The position numbers were made by a program, and so were the translations under genes. Below, piece by piece: positions 29,770 through 38,138 of a DNA stretch of 64,000 nt (position 1 is its first letter; every line of letters starts with the position of its first letter). Source of the DNA: Pseudomonadota bacterium (GTDB lineage Bacteria > Pseudomonadota > Alphaproteobacteria > Rhizobiales > Beijerinckiaceae); assembly GCA_021813805.1 (NCBI GenBank), contig JAKAJL010000006.1, positions 1 through 64,000 of the forward strand. The letters run 5' to 3'. A model generated the notes under the pieces. That model was not told the origin of the DNA. It saw only the letters and a program-made list of their open reading frames with translations, and did not search any database.

Positions 29770-30546
29770 TCAGCCCGGCGCCGGCGCGTTTCGCCGCGCT
29801 TCCTCCAGCGCCTCCCGCCAGGCGGCGGGATTTTCCGCGCGCCGGGCGAAGATGAGCCGCGCGGTGGTTTGCGGCGCGACCAGATCGAGGCCTTCCGGGT
29901 CGAGGCCGGTGGCGCGCCAGTTCAGCGAAGCCGCCTTGCCGGCGGCCCGCGCCAGATCGCCGCGCGCCCTGCGCGACAAGGCGTTGACTTCCTCCAGCAG
30001 CGATTCTTCCTGCGCGAAAAGTCGCCCGGCGCCGTCGACGCGGGTCAGCAGGTCGGCGCCCGGATAATCGGCTGCGCGCGCAAAACCGCCGTTGAGATGG
30101 GCGGCCTCCGGCTCCAGCCGCCAGATAGAAAAATCAGCGAAACCGGCGTAAAGCGCCGATTTGGGGTGGCGGCGCAGGAATCGCGCTTTCGCCCGGGCGT
30201 CGGCGGTCGGGGCGAGGCGTCCGACGATCGTCAGGCGCGGATGGGCGAGCGGGTCGCCCTTGCCTCCTTCAGCGAGCAGCAGCGAGCCGCGCGGGTCGGC
30301 GCGCAGGTTTCTGGTATGATGGGCGAGATCCGAGAGCAGAAGGAGCGGCGCGCCGTCGCCGTCGGTCGCGATGCTGGTCAGGGTCGCGAAGGGAAAGGAC
30401 GCTTCGCGCGTCAAGGTGGCGAGCGCGGCGGCGGGGATCGACCGCAGCAATTTCTTCGCCAGGCCAAGCCCGTCGAAAGTGTTTTGCGGCAAGGCCGCAA
30501 AAGGCGGCGCGAACGGAATTTTTGGGCTGTCGTCGGGTGCGTTCAT
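29770..30546 (-). CDS. HugZ/HutZ-like pyridoxamine-phosphate-oxidase-fold protein
   Basis: A 258-residue split-barrel flavoprotein-type protein. The N-terminal domain runs from LLRSIPAAALATLTREASFPFATLTSIATD, then LLLLSDLAHHTRNLRADPRGSLLL, the pattern of HugZ/HutZ-type proteins. The C-terminal half resembles a DUF2470 domain. Relatives bind haem and help release iron, but many of this family are uncharacterised. It lies between pckA and chvI, on the pckA strand. No iron-uptake gene is nearby, so a haem role is unproven. Confidence 0.75.
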   Translation of the reverse strand: MNAPDDSPKIPFAPPFAALPQNTFDGLGLAKKLLRSIPAAALATLTREASFPFATLTSIATDGDGAPLLLLSDLAHHTRNLRADPRGSLLLAEGGKGDPLAHPRLTIVGRLAPTADARAKARFLRRHPKSALYAGFADFSIWRLEPEAAHLNGGFARAADYPGADLLTRVDGAGRLFAQEESLLEEVNALSRRARGDLARAAGKAASLNWRATGLDPEGLDLVAPQTTARLIFARRAENPAAWREALEEARRNAPAPG

Positions 30547-30649
30547 GGTCGGTTCATTGAAAACGGCGTGAATTCCACGGTGAGGCTCCTATATATATAG
30601 CTTTCGAGGAGCGGTTTGGTTCGCCGCCGCGCCAGAAGCAGAGGAAATC

Positions 30650-31345
30650 ATGCCGACCATCGCGCTTGTGGACGACGATCGCAACATCCTGACCTCGGTC
30701 TCCATCGCCCTCGAGGGCGAGGGCTATCGCGTTCAGACATACAATGACGGGATGGCGGCGCTCGAAGGCCTGCGCAACAATCCTCCCGACATGGCGATTT
30801 TCGATATCAAGATGCCGCGCATGGACGGCATGGAGCTTCTGCGCCGGCTCCGCCAGAAATCCGACCTCCCAGTGATCTTCCTCACCTCGAAGGACGAGGA
30901 GATCGACGAATTGTTCGGTCTGAAGATGGGCGCCGACGATTTCATCCGCAAACCCTTTTCCCAGCGTCTGCTGGTCGAGCGGGTCAAGGCGATTTTGCGC
31001 CGCGCCAGTCCGAAGGAAGCCGCGGCGCAGAAGGAGACCGAGGCCAAGGTGCTCGAGCGCGGCCAGCTCAAGATGGACCCCGAGCGCCACGCCTGCACCT
31101 GGAAGGGCGAACCGGTGGTTCTGACCGTCACCGAATTCCTCATCCTTCAGGCGCTGGCGACCCGGCCCGGCGTGGTCAAGAGCCGCAACGCCCTGATGGA
31201 CGCGGCCTACGACGACCAGGTCTATGTGGACGACCGCACCATCGACAGCCATATCAAAAGGCTGCGCAAGAAGTTCAAGATGGTTGACGACGATTTCGAG
31301 ATGATCGAGACGCTTTATGGCGTGGGCTATCGCTTCAAGGAATGA
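30650..31345 (+). CDS. chvI: two-component response regulator ChvI
   Basis: A 231-residue OmpR-type regulator. The receiver domain has acidic pocket VDDD (8-10), phospho-acceptor Asp52 in MAIFDIKMP, and K in RKPF. The C-terminal winged helix ends GVGYRFKE. The order chvI-chvG followed by hprK is diagnostic of the alphaproteobacterial ChvG/ChvI acid and envelope-stress system. The 103 bases upstream include the AT-rich stretch CTATATATATAG, a possible promoter element. It is not overlapped by chvG, which begins about 146 bases later. Confidence 0.95.
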   Translation: MPTIALVDDDRNILTSVSIALEGEGYRVQTYNDGMAALEGLRNNPPDMAIFDIKMPRMDGMELLRRLRQKSDLPVIFLTSKDEEIDELFGLKMGADDFIRKPFSQRLLVERVKAILRRASPKEAAAQKETEAKVLERGQLKMDPERHACTWKGEPVVLTVTEFLILQALATRPGVVKSRNALMDAAYDDQVYVDDRTIDSHIKRLRKKFKMVDDDFEMIETLYGVGYRFKE

Positions 31346-31491
31346 GCCCTTGGTTCTCGACGAAGGCCGGGGGCTTCCGCGCCGACGGGCCGGTCGAAAG
31401 GACACTTGGCCGGCTGCCGCCGGCGGGCCTTTTCTTCCGACAAATCGGAAGACAATAGGGATGTAAGTGCGAGCCGCGAACGGGGGCGATT

Positions 31492-33309
31492 TTGGATGAG
31501 CGCGTAGGCGCGAAGCCAGGCAATCGAGGCGGCAGGCCGCGAAAATGGGCGGAGGGACGCGGTCTCTGGCCGTCGCGGGCGAACCTCATGCGCCGCGTCG
31601 TCGGCTTTCGCGCCTTCCTGCGGCGCTTCGTCTCGCGTTTTTCTTCGTCATTGACCCGGCGGATCGTCTTTCTCAATCTCGGCGGCCTGTTCGCTCTTCT
31701 GGTCGGCTTTCTCTATCTCAACCAGTTCCGTCAGGGCCTGATCGACGCCCGCATCCAGAGCCTTTCGACCCAGGCGCAGATCATTTCGGCGGCGATCGCG
31801 TCTTCGGCCACGGTGGACGCCGACGCCATCACCATCGACCCGGAAAAGCTGCTGAAACTGGCCCCCGGCCAGAGTTACGCGCTTGACCAGGAATCCGAGC
31901 CGGGACTGGAATTCTCGATCAACCCCGATCGTGTCGGCCCGCTGCTGCGCCGTCTGGTTCCGCCCACCAGGACGCACGCGCGCATCTATGACCGGGACGG
32001 CTATCTGCTGCTCGATTCGCGTTCGCTCACCGCGCGCGCCAACATTCTGAGCAACGAATTGCCGCCGCCGGGGCAGGAGGAGGCCCCGCGCTGGTTTGAA
32101 GGGCTGCGCAATTTCTTCCACGGCAGGTTCCATACGGAGCGCCTTCCCCGTTACAAGGACATCGGCGCCGCCAACGGCCGGCTCTATCCCGAAGTGGCCG
32201 CCGCCCTCGAGGGCCAGGAAAAGTCCTTCGTCCGCGTCAACAAGCGCGGCGAGACGGTGGTGACGGTCGCCGAGCCGATCCAGCGCTTCCGGACTGTGCG
32301 CGGCGCCCTGCTGCTGTCGACCAGGGGCGGCGAGATCGACGACGCCATCGCCGCCGAGCGGCGCGCCATGATCCGCATCTTCCTGGTCGCGGCTGGGGTG
32401 ATGTTTCTGCTGTCCGCCGCGCTCGCCGGAACCATCGCCGAGCCGATCCGCCGGCTCGCCGAGGCCGCCGACAGGGTGCGGCGCGGCGTCAAGTCGCGCC
32501 AGGAAATTCCCGATTTCACCAGCCGTAACGACGAGATCGGCCATTTGTCCGGGGCCTTGCGCGATATGACCCGCGCCTTGTTCACCCGGATTGAGGCGAT
32601 CGAGCGTTTCGCCGCCGACGTCGCCCACGAGTTGAAGAACCCCTTGACGTCGTTGCGCAGCGCGGTCGAGACCCTGCCGATCGCGCGAACCGACGAGGCG
32701 CGCGGCCGGCTGCTCGACGTCATCCACCACGACGTGCGCCGGCTCGACCGGCTGATCTCCGACATTTCCGACGCCTCGCGGCTCGACGCCGAACTGGCGC
32801 GCGGCGACCGCGACGCGATCGACCTAGTCCAACTGGCGCGGGCCCTGGTCGAGGTGGCCAATCAGGTCGAGCGCGGGGACCGGGTCAAGGTCCGGATCTA
32901 TGTCGAAAACCAGACTTTCGGCGGCCCGCCGCGCCCATGGCTGGTGTTCGGCCATGATTCGCGCCTGGGCCAAGTGTTCAACAATCTGATCGACAACGCC
33001 CGCACCTTTTCCGAGCCTGGCGGCGAAGTTCGCGTCACGCTGCGCCGCGCCGAAGGGCGCGGCGGCTACGAGATCGTGGTGGACGACGACGGTCCGGGCA
33101 TTCCCGCCCATGCCCTGGAGCGCATTTTCGAACGCTTCTACACCGACCGTCCGAATCAGAGCTTCGGACAGAATTCCGGCCTCGGCCTGTCGATTTCACG
33201 CCAGATCGTCGAGGCGCATGGCGGAACGATTCGCGCTGAAAACCGCACGGATGTAGAGGGTGGGACGCTCGGCGCCCGCTTTGTCGTCTTCCTTCCGGCG
33301 GCGGCGTGA
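31492..33309 (+). CDS. chvG: sensor histidine kinase ChvG (ExoS-type)
   Basis: A 605-residue membrane kinase. First membrane helix at about 57-78, a periplasmic stimulus-sensing domain, second helix at about 300-320, HAMP, then DHp with H-box DVAHELKNPLTS (phospho-His379) and a HATPase with NLIDNA and DDDGPGIP. It phosphorylates ChvI; in rhizobia it responds to acid and envelope signals and is held by ExoR. The start is uncertain: TTG 31492 gives the family's usual length, while ATG 31588 gives a shorter N-terminus. Its stop overlaps a possible GTG start of hprK. Confidence 0.93.
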   Translation: MDERVGAKPGNRGGRPRKWAEGRGLWPSRANLMRRVVGFRAFLRRFVSRFSSSLTRRIVFLNLGGLFALLVGFLYLNQFRQGLIDARIQSLSTQAQIISAAIASSATVDADAITIDPEKLLKLAPGQSYALDQESEPGLEFSINPDRVGPLLRRLVPPTRTHARIYDRDGYLLLDSRSLTARANILSNELPPPGQEEAPRWFEGLRNFFHGRFHTERLPRYKDIGAANGRLYPEVAAALEGQEKSFVRVNKRGETVVTVAEPIQRFRTVRGALLLSTRGGEIDDAIAAERRAMIRIFLVAAGVMFLLSAALAGTIAEPIRRLAEAADRVRRGVKSRQEIPDFTSRNDEIGHLSGALRDMTRALFTRIEAIERFAADVAHELKNPLTSLRSAVETLPIARTDEARGRLLDVIHHDVRRLDRLISDISDASRLDAELARGDRDAIDLVQLARALVEVANQVERGDRVKVRIYVENQTFGGPPRPWLVFGHDSRLGQVFNNLIDNARTFSEPGGEVRVTLRRAEGRGGYEIVVDDDGPGIPAHALERIFERFYTDRPNQSFGQNSGLGLSISRQIVEAHGGTIRAENRTDVEGGTLGARFVVFLPAAA

Positions 33310-33320
33310 GGGAGGCTCGA

Positions 33321-33800
33321 ATGCCGCGCATCGCGGAGCCGGCCTTTCGGGTCAACGCCAACGCCGTCGCTTTAGGCGAGCGGGGCGTGCTGATTCGCGG
33401 CCGGTCCGGCGCCGGAAAGTCGAGCCTCGCGCTCGCTCTGGTCGAGGCTTGGCGCAGGCAAGGCGATTTCGCCCGCCTGGTCGGCGACGATTGCGTGATG
33501 GCCCATTTATCGGGCGGGCGCGCCGTGCTCGGCCCGCATCGCGCCATCGCCGGCCTCGCCGAATGGCGCGGGATCGGGATCTTGCCGCAGGATTTCGAAC
33601 CCGGCGCGGTGCTCGCCCTGATCGTCGATCTGGAGGCGGATGGCGCTGGCGATGGGCCTCGCCGGCTACCGGAGGAGGCGGAAATGTCATGCGGTTTCCA
33701 TGGTTTGAGCGATATTCCCCGCCTGCGTCTCCCGGCGCGGGAGACTGAGCGCTCGGTCGCGGCGATTATGGCTTTCTTGCATAAAGTTTCGACAAAGTGA
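33321..33800 (+). CDS. hprK: HPr kinase/phosphorylase, short alphaproteobacterial form
   Basis: A 159-residue protein that holds only the C-terminal kinase domain of HPrK. Walker A is GRSGAGKSS (27-35); the family loop appears around LVGDDCVMA. The C-terminal helix signature is weak, and the HPrK N-terminal domain is absent, as is normal in Alphaproteobacteria. It phosphorylates the regulatory serine of HPr. The start at 33321 has a perfect GGAGG six bases upstream; GTG 33306 would overlap the chvG stop. It lies directly after chvG. Confidence 0.88.
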   Translation: MPRIAEPAFRVNANAVALGERGVLIRGRSGAGKSSLALALVEAWRRQGDFARLVGDDCVMAHLSGGRAVLGPHRAIAGLAEWRGIGILPQDFEPGAVLALIVDLEADGAGDGPRRLPEEAEMSCGFHGLSDIPRLRLPARETERSVAAIMAFLHKVSTK

Positions 33801-33991
33801 CGCCGATCGCTCATTTCGCTTGCCAAGTGCGCTGCAAACACGAAAATGACCGGTCTGGAATTCGGCGATTTCGTGGCGACGGGAGCGGTCACGAGAAGGC
33901 GCTCTGTCGCATCGCCGACCTGCCGGATCGCCGCGCGCCCCGGAGCGCGGGCGGCAATCCGGCTCGGGCGAGGACAGGACGGTAATTGTCG

Positions 33992-34393
33992 ATGATCGGC
34001 ATGGTGCTCGTGACACATGGCCATCTGGCGACGGAGTTTCGCGCGGCGTTGGAGCATGTTTGCGGCCCGCAATCGCAACTGGCGACCATCACCATCGGCC
34101 CCGAGGACGATATGGAAAGCCGCCGGCACGATATCATCGACGCCATCGCTCAGGTCGATTCCGGCTCCGGCGTGGTGGTTCTGACCGACATGTTCGGCGG
34201 CACGCCCTCCAACCTCGCGATTTCGGTGATGAACGGCGTCCATGTCGAAGTGGTGGCCGGCGTCAATCTGCCGATGCTGATCAAGCTCGCCTCGGTGCGC
34301 GACGAAGCTCCGCTCGAACAGGCGGTGGGCCAGGCGGCGGAGGCCGGACGCAAATATATTTATGTCGCCAGCAAGATCCTGTGTGGAAAATGA
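33992..34393 (+). CDS. PTS EIIA component, mannose family
   Basis: A 133-residue EIIA-Man-fold protein. The phospho-accepting His9 lies in VLVTHGHLATEF, followed by GVVVLTDMFGGTPSN, a family signature. Together with HPr and HPr kinase it forms the alphaproteobacterial regulatory PTS, which has no sugar permease. The start at 33992 (MIGMVLVTHGH) is preferred over TTG 33986. The 191-base gap after hprK has no gene that I recognise. Its stop overlaps the start of the HPr gene (ATGA). Confidence 0.93.
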   Translation: MIGMVLVTHGHLATEFRAALEHVCGPQSQLATITIGPEDDMESRRHDIIDAIAQVDSGSGVVVLTDMFGGTPSNLAISVMNGVHVEVVAGVNLPMLIKLASVRDEAPLEQAVGQAAEAGRKYIYVASKILCGK

Positions 34394-34722
34394 CTGAACG
34401 CGACGACGCCAGCCCCTGCGACTGCCCGCCCAATCCAGCGCCCGCCGAAGGCGCGGTCACCCGCGAACTGCAAATCGTCAACCGCAAGGGCCTGCACGCT
34501 CGCGCCACGGCGAAATTCGTTCATTGCGTCGAGCAGTTCAACGCCGAGGTCACGGTGTCCCGCTGCGGCGAGACGGTCGGCGGCGAGTCGATCATGGGCA
34601 TTCTGACCCTCGGCGCCGGCATCGGCAGCACGATCGTCGTCTCCGCAACCGGCCCGCAGGCGCGTGAATCCGTGGACGCTCTCGCCGCTCTGGTCGCCAA
34701 TAAATTCGGCGAGGACGAATAG
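34390..34722 (+). CDS. ptsH: phosphocarrier protein HPr
   Basis: A 110-residue HPr with an unusual N-terminal tail of about 24 residues (Cys/Pro-rich SPCDCPPNPAP). The active His36 is in NRKGLHARATAKF and the regulatory Ser67 is in GGESIMGILTLGAG, so both PTS phosphorylation and HPrK control are possible. It overlaps the EIIA gene by four bases. In many rhizobia ahcY follows at once; here ahcY is about 26 kb away. Confidence 0.95.
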   Translation: MTERDDASPCDCPPNPAPAEGAVTRELQIVNRKGLHARATAKFVHCVEQFNAEVTVSRCGETVGGESIMGILTLGAGIGSTIVVSATGPQARESVDALAALVANKFGEDE

Positions 34723-34724
34723 CT

Positions 34725-34982
34725 CTATTCCCTGTCCTTGTCGCCCCAGCGCCAGCGCGGCGGCGCTCCGGTCAGCCAGCAGGCCGCCACGAATGCGGCC
34801 GCAAACGCGCAATTGCCGAGAACGAACTCCGCCGGCGCTTCGGTTGGCGGGAAAATGACGACGCTCGCGATCACGAGCGCGACATAAGCGGCCAGGACGA
34901 GCCATCCCCGCCAAGTTCCCGGCAGGCCCCAGCCCCAGCCATAGCGCTTGGCGGGAAACCAGTATTTCTTTTCGGACGTCAC
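34725..34982 (-). CDS. small two-helix membrane protein
   Basis: An 85-residue protein. The N-terminus KYWFPAKRYGWGWGLP is a conserved pattern in many small proteobacterial membrane proteins of unknown function. Two hydrophobic helices follow (about 26-44 and 53-70). It starts with GTG and has GAAAAG upstream. It is convergent with ptsH (2 bases apart) and lies between ptsH and pgi. No role can be inferred from position. Confidence 0.75.
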   Translation of the reverse strand: MTSEKKYWFPAKRYGWGWGLPGTWRGWLVLAAYVALVIASVVIFPPTEAPAEFVLGNCAFAAAFVAACWLTGAPPRWRWGDKDRE

Positions 34983-34990
34983 GTCTTTTC

Positions 34991-35023
34991 GGGATCCATG
35001 TTTTTTGGGGATCCATGTTTTTT
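34991..35023. repeat. two tandem copies of a 17-bp unit
   Basis: GGGATCCATGTTTTTT occurs twice with a 17-base period (34991 and 35008) between pgi and the small membrane-protein gene. On the minus strand each copy places an ATG just before that gene, but in a different frame. It may be slippage-prone; no function is known. Confidence 0.7.
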
Positions 35024-35049
35024 CGGGAGGTTTGGCGCGCCGCCGCCGT

Positions 35050-36696
35050 TCAGCAGGCCGTCAGCGCCCTGCGCGCCGAGATCAGGCCGGCGGTCGAGCC
35101 GTCGAGGCCGGCAAGATCGGCGCGGGCGTCGGCGACGAGCGGCGCCAGCCGGTTGCACAATTCCTTGCCCAGTTCGACGCCCCATTGATCGAAGGGGTTG
35201 ATGTCCCAGATCACGGACTGGACGAAGACCTTGTGCTCATAGAGCGCGACGATCCGGCCCAAGGTGCGGGGGTCGAGCCGGCGATAGAGCAGCGTCGAGG
35301 ACGGCCTGTCGCCGGAAAAGGTCTTATGCGGCGCGAGCGCGTCGATTTGGCTCGCAGACAGGCCTTCGGCGCGGAGAATGTCGCGAACCTCCCGCTCGGA
35401 GCGTCCGCGCAAAAAGGCTTCGCCTTGAGCTAGGCAATTGGCGAACAGTAGTTCGTGATGCTTCTCGTCGGCGTCCGTCGGTTCGGCGGCGACGAGGAAA
35501 TCGACCGGGACCACTTCCGTGCCCTGATGCAGCAACTGGAAGAAGGCATGCTGGCTGTTGGTGCCGGGCTCGCCGAAGACGATCGGGCCGGTCGCGCGCG
35601 GCGAGGGCGCGCCGTCGCGCATCACGCTCTTGCCGTTCGACTCCATGTCGAGTTGCTGGAGATAGGCCGGGAAACGGGCCATGCGCTGGTCGTAGGGTAT
35701 GACGGCCTGAGCGGCGAAACCCCAGATATTGCGGTGCCATACGCCGATCAGGCCCATCAGGACCGGAATATTGTGCGACATCGGCGCGTTGCGGAAATGC
35801 TGGTCGGCGTCGTGCCCGCCGCGCAGAAAATCCTCGAACTGGTCTGGCCCGATGGCGATCGCCAGGCTCAGTCCGATCGCCGACCACATGGAATAGCGGC
35901 CGCCGACCCAGTCCCAGAAGCCGAAGACGCGATCCGGCCGGACGCCGAAGGCGGCGACGCGGTCGAGATGGGTGGACACGGCCGCGAAATGGTCGCCGAC
36001 GGCGGCCTCGCCCAGCGCCGCCGCGATCCAGGCCCGCGCGGTCGCCGCATTGGCCATGGTTTCCTGGGTGGTGAAGGTCTTGGACGAGACGATGAACAAT
36101 GTGCGCGCCGGGTCGAGCGCGGCCAGCGTGTCGGCGATGTCGGCGCCGTCGACGTTGGAGACGAAATGGGCGCGCAGCTCCGGCGACGTGAAGGGCGAAA
36201 GGGCGCGGGCGGCCATGGCCGGGCCGAGGTCGGAGCCGCCGATGCCGATATTGACCACATCGGTGTATGCGTGGCCGCGCGCGCCCAAAATGGCGCCTTG
36301 GCGCACTTCGGCCGCGAAGGCGGCGATTTTCGCCCGTTCGGCCTCGACCGCCGGCATGACGTTTTCGCCGTCGACCCGCACCGCCTCGCCCGAGAAATTG
36401 CGCAGGGCCACGTGCAGGGCGGCGCGCTGCTCGGTGTTGTTGACCTTTCCGCCGGTGAACAGGGCCTCGCGCCGCTCTTCCAGCCTCGCGGCGCGGGCGA
36501 GGTCGAACAGATGGCCGAGCGTGGCGCGAGTCAGGCGGTTCTTGGAATAATCATAGAGCAGATCGTCGAGACGGGCGGAGAAATGCTCGAATCTTTTCGT
36601 GTCCTCGGCGAAGAAATCGATCGCGCGCCGAGCCGCGACTTCGACCCGATGGGCTTCGAGGGCGGCGAAGGCGGCGGCGACGGCGTTGCGATCCAT
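35050..36696 (-). CDS. pgi: glucose-6-phosphate isomerase
   Basis: A 548-residue PGI with both family signatures: VNIGIGGSDLGPAM and, near the end, the GRIVALYEHKVFVQSVIWDINPFDQWGVELGK type block (here referred to by its key parts LYEHKVF and DINPFDQWGVELGK). The catalytic Glu in GEPGTNSQHAF is present. It interconverts glucose-6-phosphate and fructose-6-phosphate in glycolysis and gluconeogenesis. It is divergent from the TadE-like gene; the 264-base gap between them holds no gene I can see. Confidence 0.97.
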   Translation of the reverse strand: MDRNAVAAAFAALEAHRVEVAARRAIDFFAEDTKRFEHFSARLDDLLYDYSKNRLTRATLGHLFDLARAARLEERREALFTGGKVNNTEQRAALHVALRNFSGEAVRVDGENVMPAVEAERAKIAAFAAEVRQGAILGARGHAYTDVVNIGIGGSDLGPAMAARALSPFTSPELRAHFVSNVDGADIADTLAALDPARTLFIVSSKTFTTQETMANAATARAWIAAALGEAAVGDHFAAVSTHLDRVAAFGVRPDRVFGFWDWVGGRYSMWSAIGLSLAIAIGPDQFEDFLRGGHDADQHFRNAPMSHNIPVLMGLIGVWHRNIWGFAAQAVIPYDQRMARFPAYLQQLDMESNGKSVMRDGAPSPRATGPIVFGEPGTNSQHAFFQLLHQGTEVVPVDFLVAAEPTDADEKHHELLFANCLAQGEAFLRGRSEREVRDILRAEGLSASQIDALAPHKTFSGDRPSSTLLYRRLDPRTLGRIVALYEHKVFVQSVIWDINPFDQWGVELGKELCNRLAPLVADARADLAGLDGSTAGLISARRALTAC

Positions 36697-36960
36697 GTTG
36701 GAGCCCGATTCTTGCGTTTTCGTCGGGCTGGACCTTAGCCCGTGAAGCCGGCAAAGGACAGTCTTTCGCGGATGCCGCCGACGCGCGTCCCGGCCGGCCT
36801 CGGCGCGCCGGTCGCCACGCTCCCCCTCCGGTGAACTTTTCGCGCTCGCAAATGACGTTGCGGGCGGATTGCAGGCGTTTTTGTAACGGCGAATTAGGGC
36901 CTTGGCGTTTTTTATGTCTCACGCGTGGCAATTACTGGCGCGCGTCAGGGGGGTCGTTTC

Positions 36961-37512
36961 GTGCGTAAGGTGGCGCGTTCCTTCCAAAGGCGACTGGTTT
37001 CCTTCGCCGCCAACCGGCGCGGGGCGGCGGCGGTTGAGTTCGTCCTCATCTCCGGGCCGTTTTTCGCGATTCTGATCGTCATTTTCCAGATCGGCCTGGT
37101 TTACATCGCCGAGAATGAGCTGGAGACGGCGACTGAGATGGCCGCGCGGCAACTCCTGACCGGCCAGGTGCAAAGCGCCGGTCTCACCGCGAGTCAGTTT
37201 GTCTCCTCCGTGTGTCAACACCTGACGGTTCCTTTCCAGTGCTCCGGCGTCATGGTCGATCTCGAAGACGTCAGCTCGTTCGCCTCGGCCAACGTGTCCG
37301 CGCCGACCCTGACCTACAACGCGCAAGGCCAGGTGACGAACAACTGGCAGTTCCAGACCGGCGGGGCGGGAAGCATCCTGGTGTTGCGGGTGATGTACCA
37401 GTTCCCGATCTATCTCGGCGCGATGGCCCTCAACCTCGCCAATCTCCCCAATGGCGACCACCTCATGATGACGACCTCGGTGTTTCAGGTCGAGCCTTAC
37501 CAGGGGAGCTGA
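36961..37512 (+). CDS. TadE-like pilus assembly protein
   Basis: A 183-residue protein with the TadE pattern: basic N-terminus, then RRGAAAVEFVLISGPFFAILIVIF, in which Glu follows the cleavage-type Ala-Val, as in Flp-like pseudopilins, and a helix. The rest is a periplasmic domain. The start GTG 36961 is chosen because GGGGGG lies eight bases upstream; an upstream GTG 36925 has no ribosome site. TadE and TadF are minor pseudopilins of the tight-adherence pilus. The next two genes are of the same type, but no pilin, ATPase or secretin gene is near. Confidence 0.85.
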   Translation: MRKVARSFQRRLVSFAANRRGAAAVEFVLISGPFFAILIVIFQIGLVYIAENELETATEMAARQLLTGQVQSAGLTASQFVSSVCQHLTVPFQCSGVMVDLEDVSSFASANVSAPTLTYNAQGQVTNNWQFQTGGAGSILVLRVMYQFPIYLGAMALNLANLPNGDHLMMTTSVFQVEPYQGS

Positions 37513-37514
37513 AG

Positions 37515-38120
37515 ATGCGTTGGTCACGTCCTGTCTGGTGGATGAAGAACGGGGCGACGGCGTCGCGCTTCCTGCGCGACCGCCGCGCGGCGACCGCCGT
37601 CGAATTCGCCGTGATCGTGCCCCTCGCCCTGCTGCTCCTGATTGGCGAATACACGCTCACCGACGCGATGAGCACGCAACGCAAGGTGACGATCACCGCG
37701 CATACGATCGCCGATCTCGTCGCCCGTCAGTCAAGCGTCGACGCCACGCTCATGTCCGAGATCCTGAACGCTTCGGCGCAGATCGTATCGCCCTATAACA
37801 TGGCCAATACAACGGTCGTGGTCGCCGAACTGACGACGGATGGAACCGGCAATACGACCGTGACCTGGAGTCAGGCGGTCAACGGCGCGGCTTTGACGCA
37901 AGGCAGCCCGTTCACTTTACCGGATTCCGTTAAACAAGCTGTATTGTCCGAACAGGGCACGCCTCCGGTTCCTGTTTCCCTGATTTATGCGAGCGCGAGT
38001 TTCAGATACACGCCGGTGCTGAAAAGCAATCTATTCGGACCGATGGTCTTCAATTCAACCTATTACGAGAATCCGCGCACTATAGGCTGCATTCCTTATG
38101 CCGCCCCCAGCTGTTCCTGA
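37515..38120 (+). CDS. TadE/TadF-like pilus assembly protein
   Basis: A 201-residue protein with FLRDRRAATAVEFAVIVPLALLLLIG, the prepilin-like motif again with Glu, and a membrane helix. The periplasmic part (about 150 residues) is less conserved. It starts two bases after the stop of the previous TadE gene, so the two are surely co-transcribed. Whether it is TadF proper or a second TadE cannot be decided without alignment. GGGGAGCTGAAG is upstream. Confidence 0.83.
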   Translation: MRWSRPVWWMKNGATASRFLRDRRAATAVEFAVIVPLALLLLIGEYTLTDAMSTQRKVTITAHTIADLVARQSSVDATLMSEILNASAQIVSPYNMANTTVVVAELTTDGTGNTTVTWSQAVNGAALTQGSPFTLPDSVKQAVLSEQGTPPVPVSLIYASASFRYTPVLKSNLFGPMVFNSTYYENPRTIGCIPYAAPSCS

Positions 38121-38138
38121 AATTGAGGCTCGACCAAC

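Noticed and set aside
31406-31437. Terminator between chvI and chvG
   Set aside because: The hairpin arms pair poorly and the T run is interrupted; the two genes are expected to be co-transcribed.
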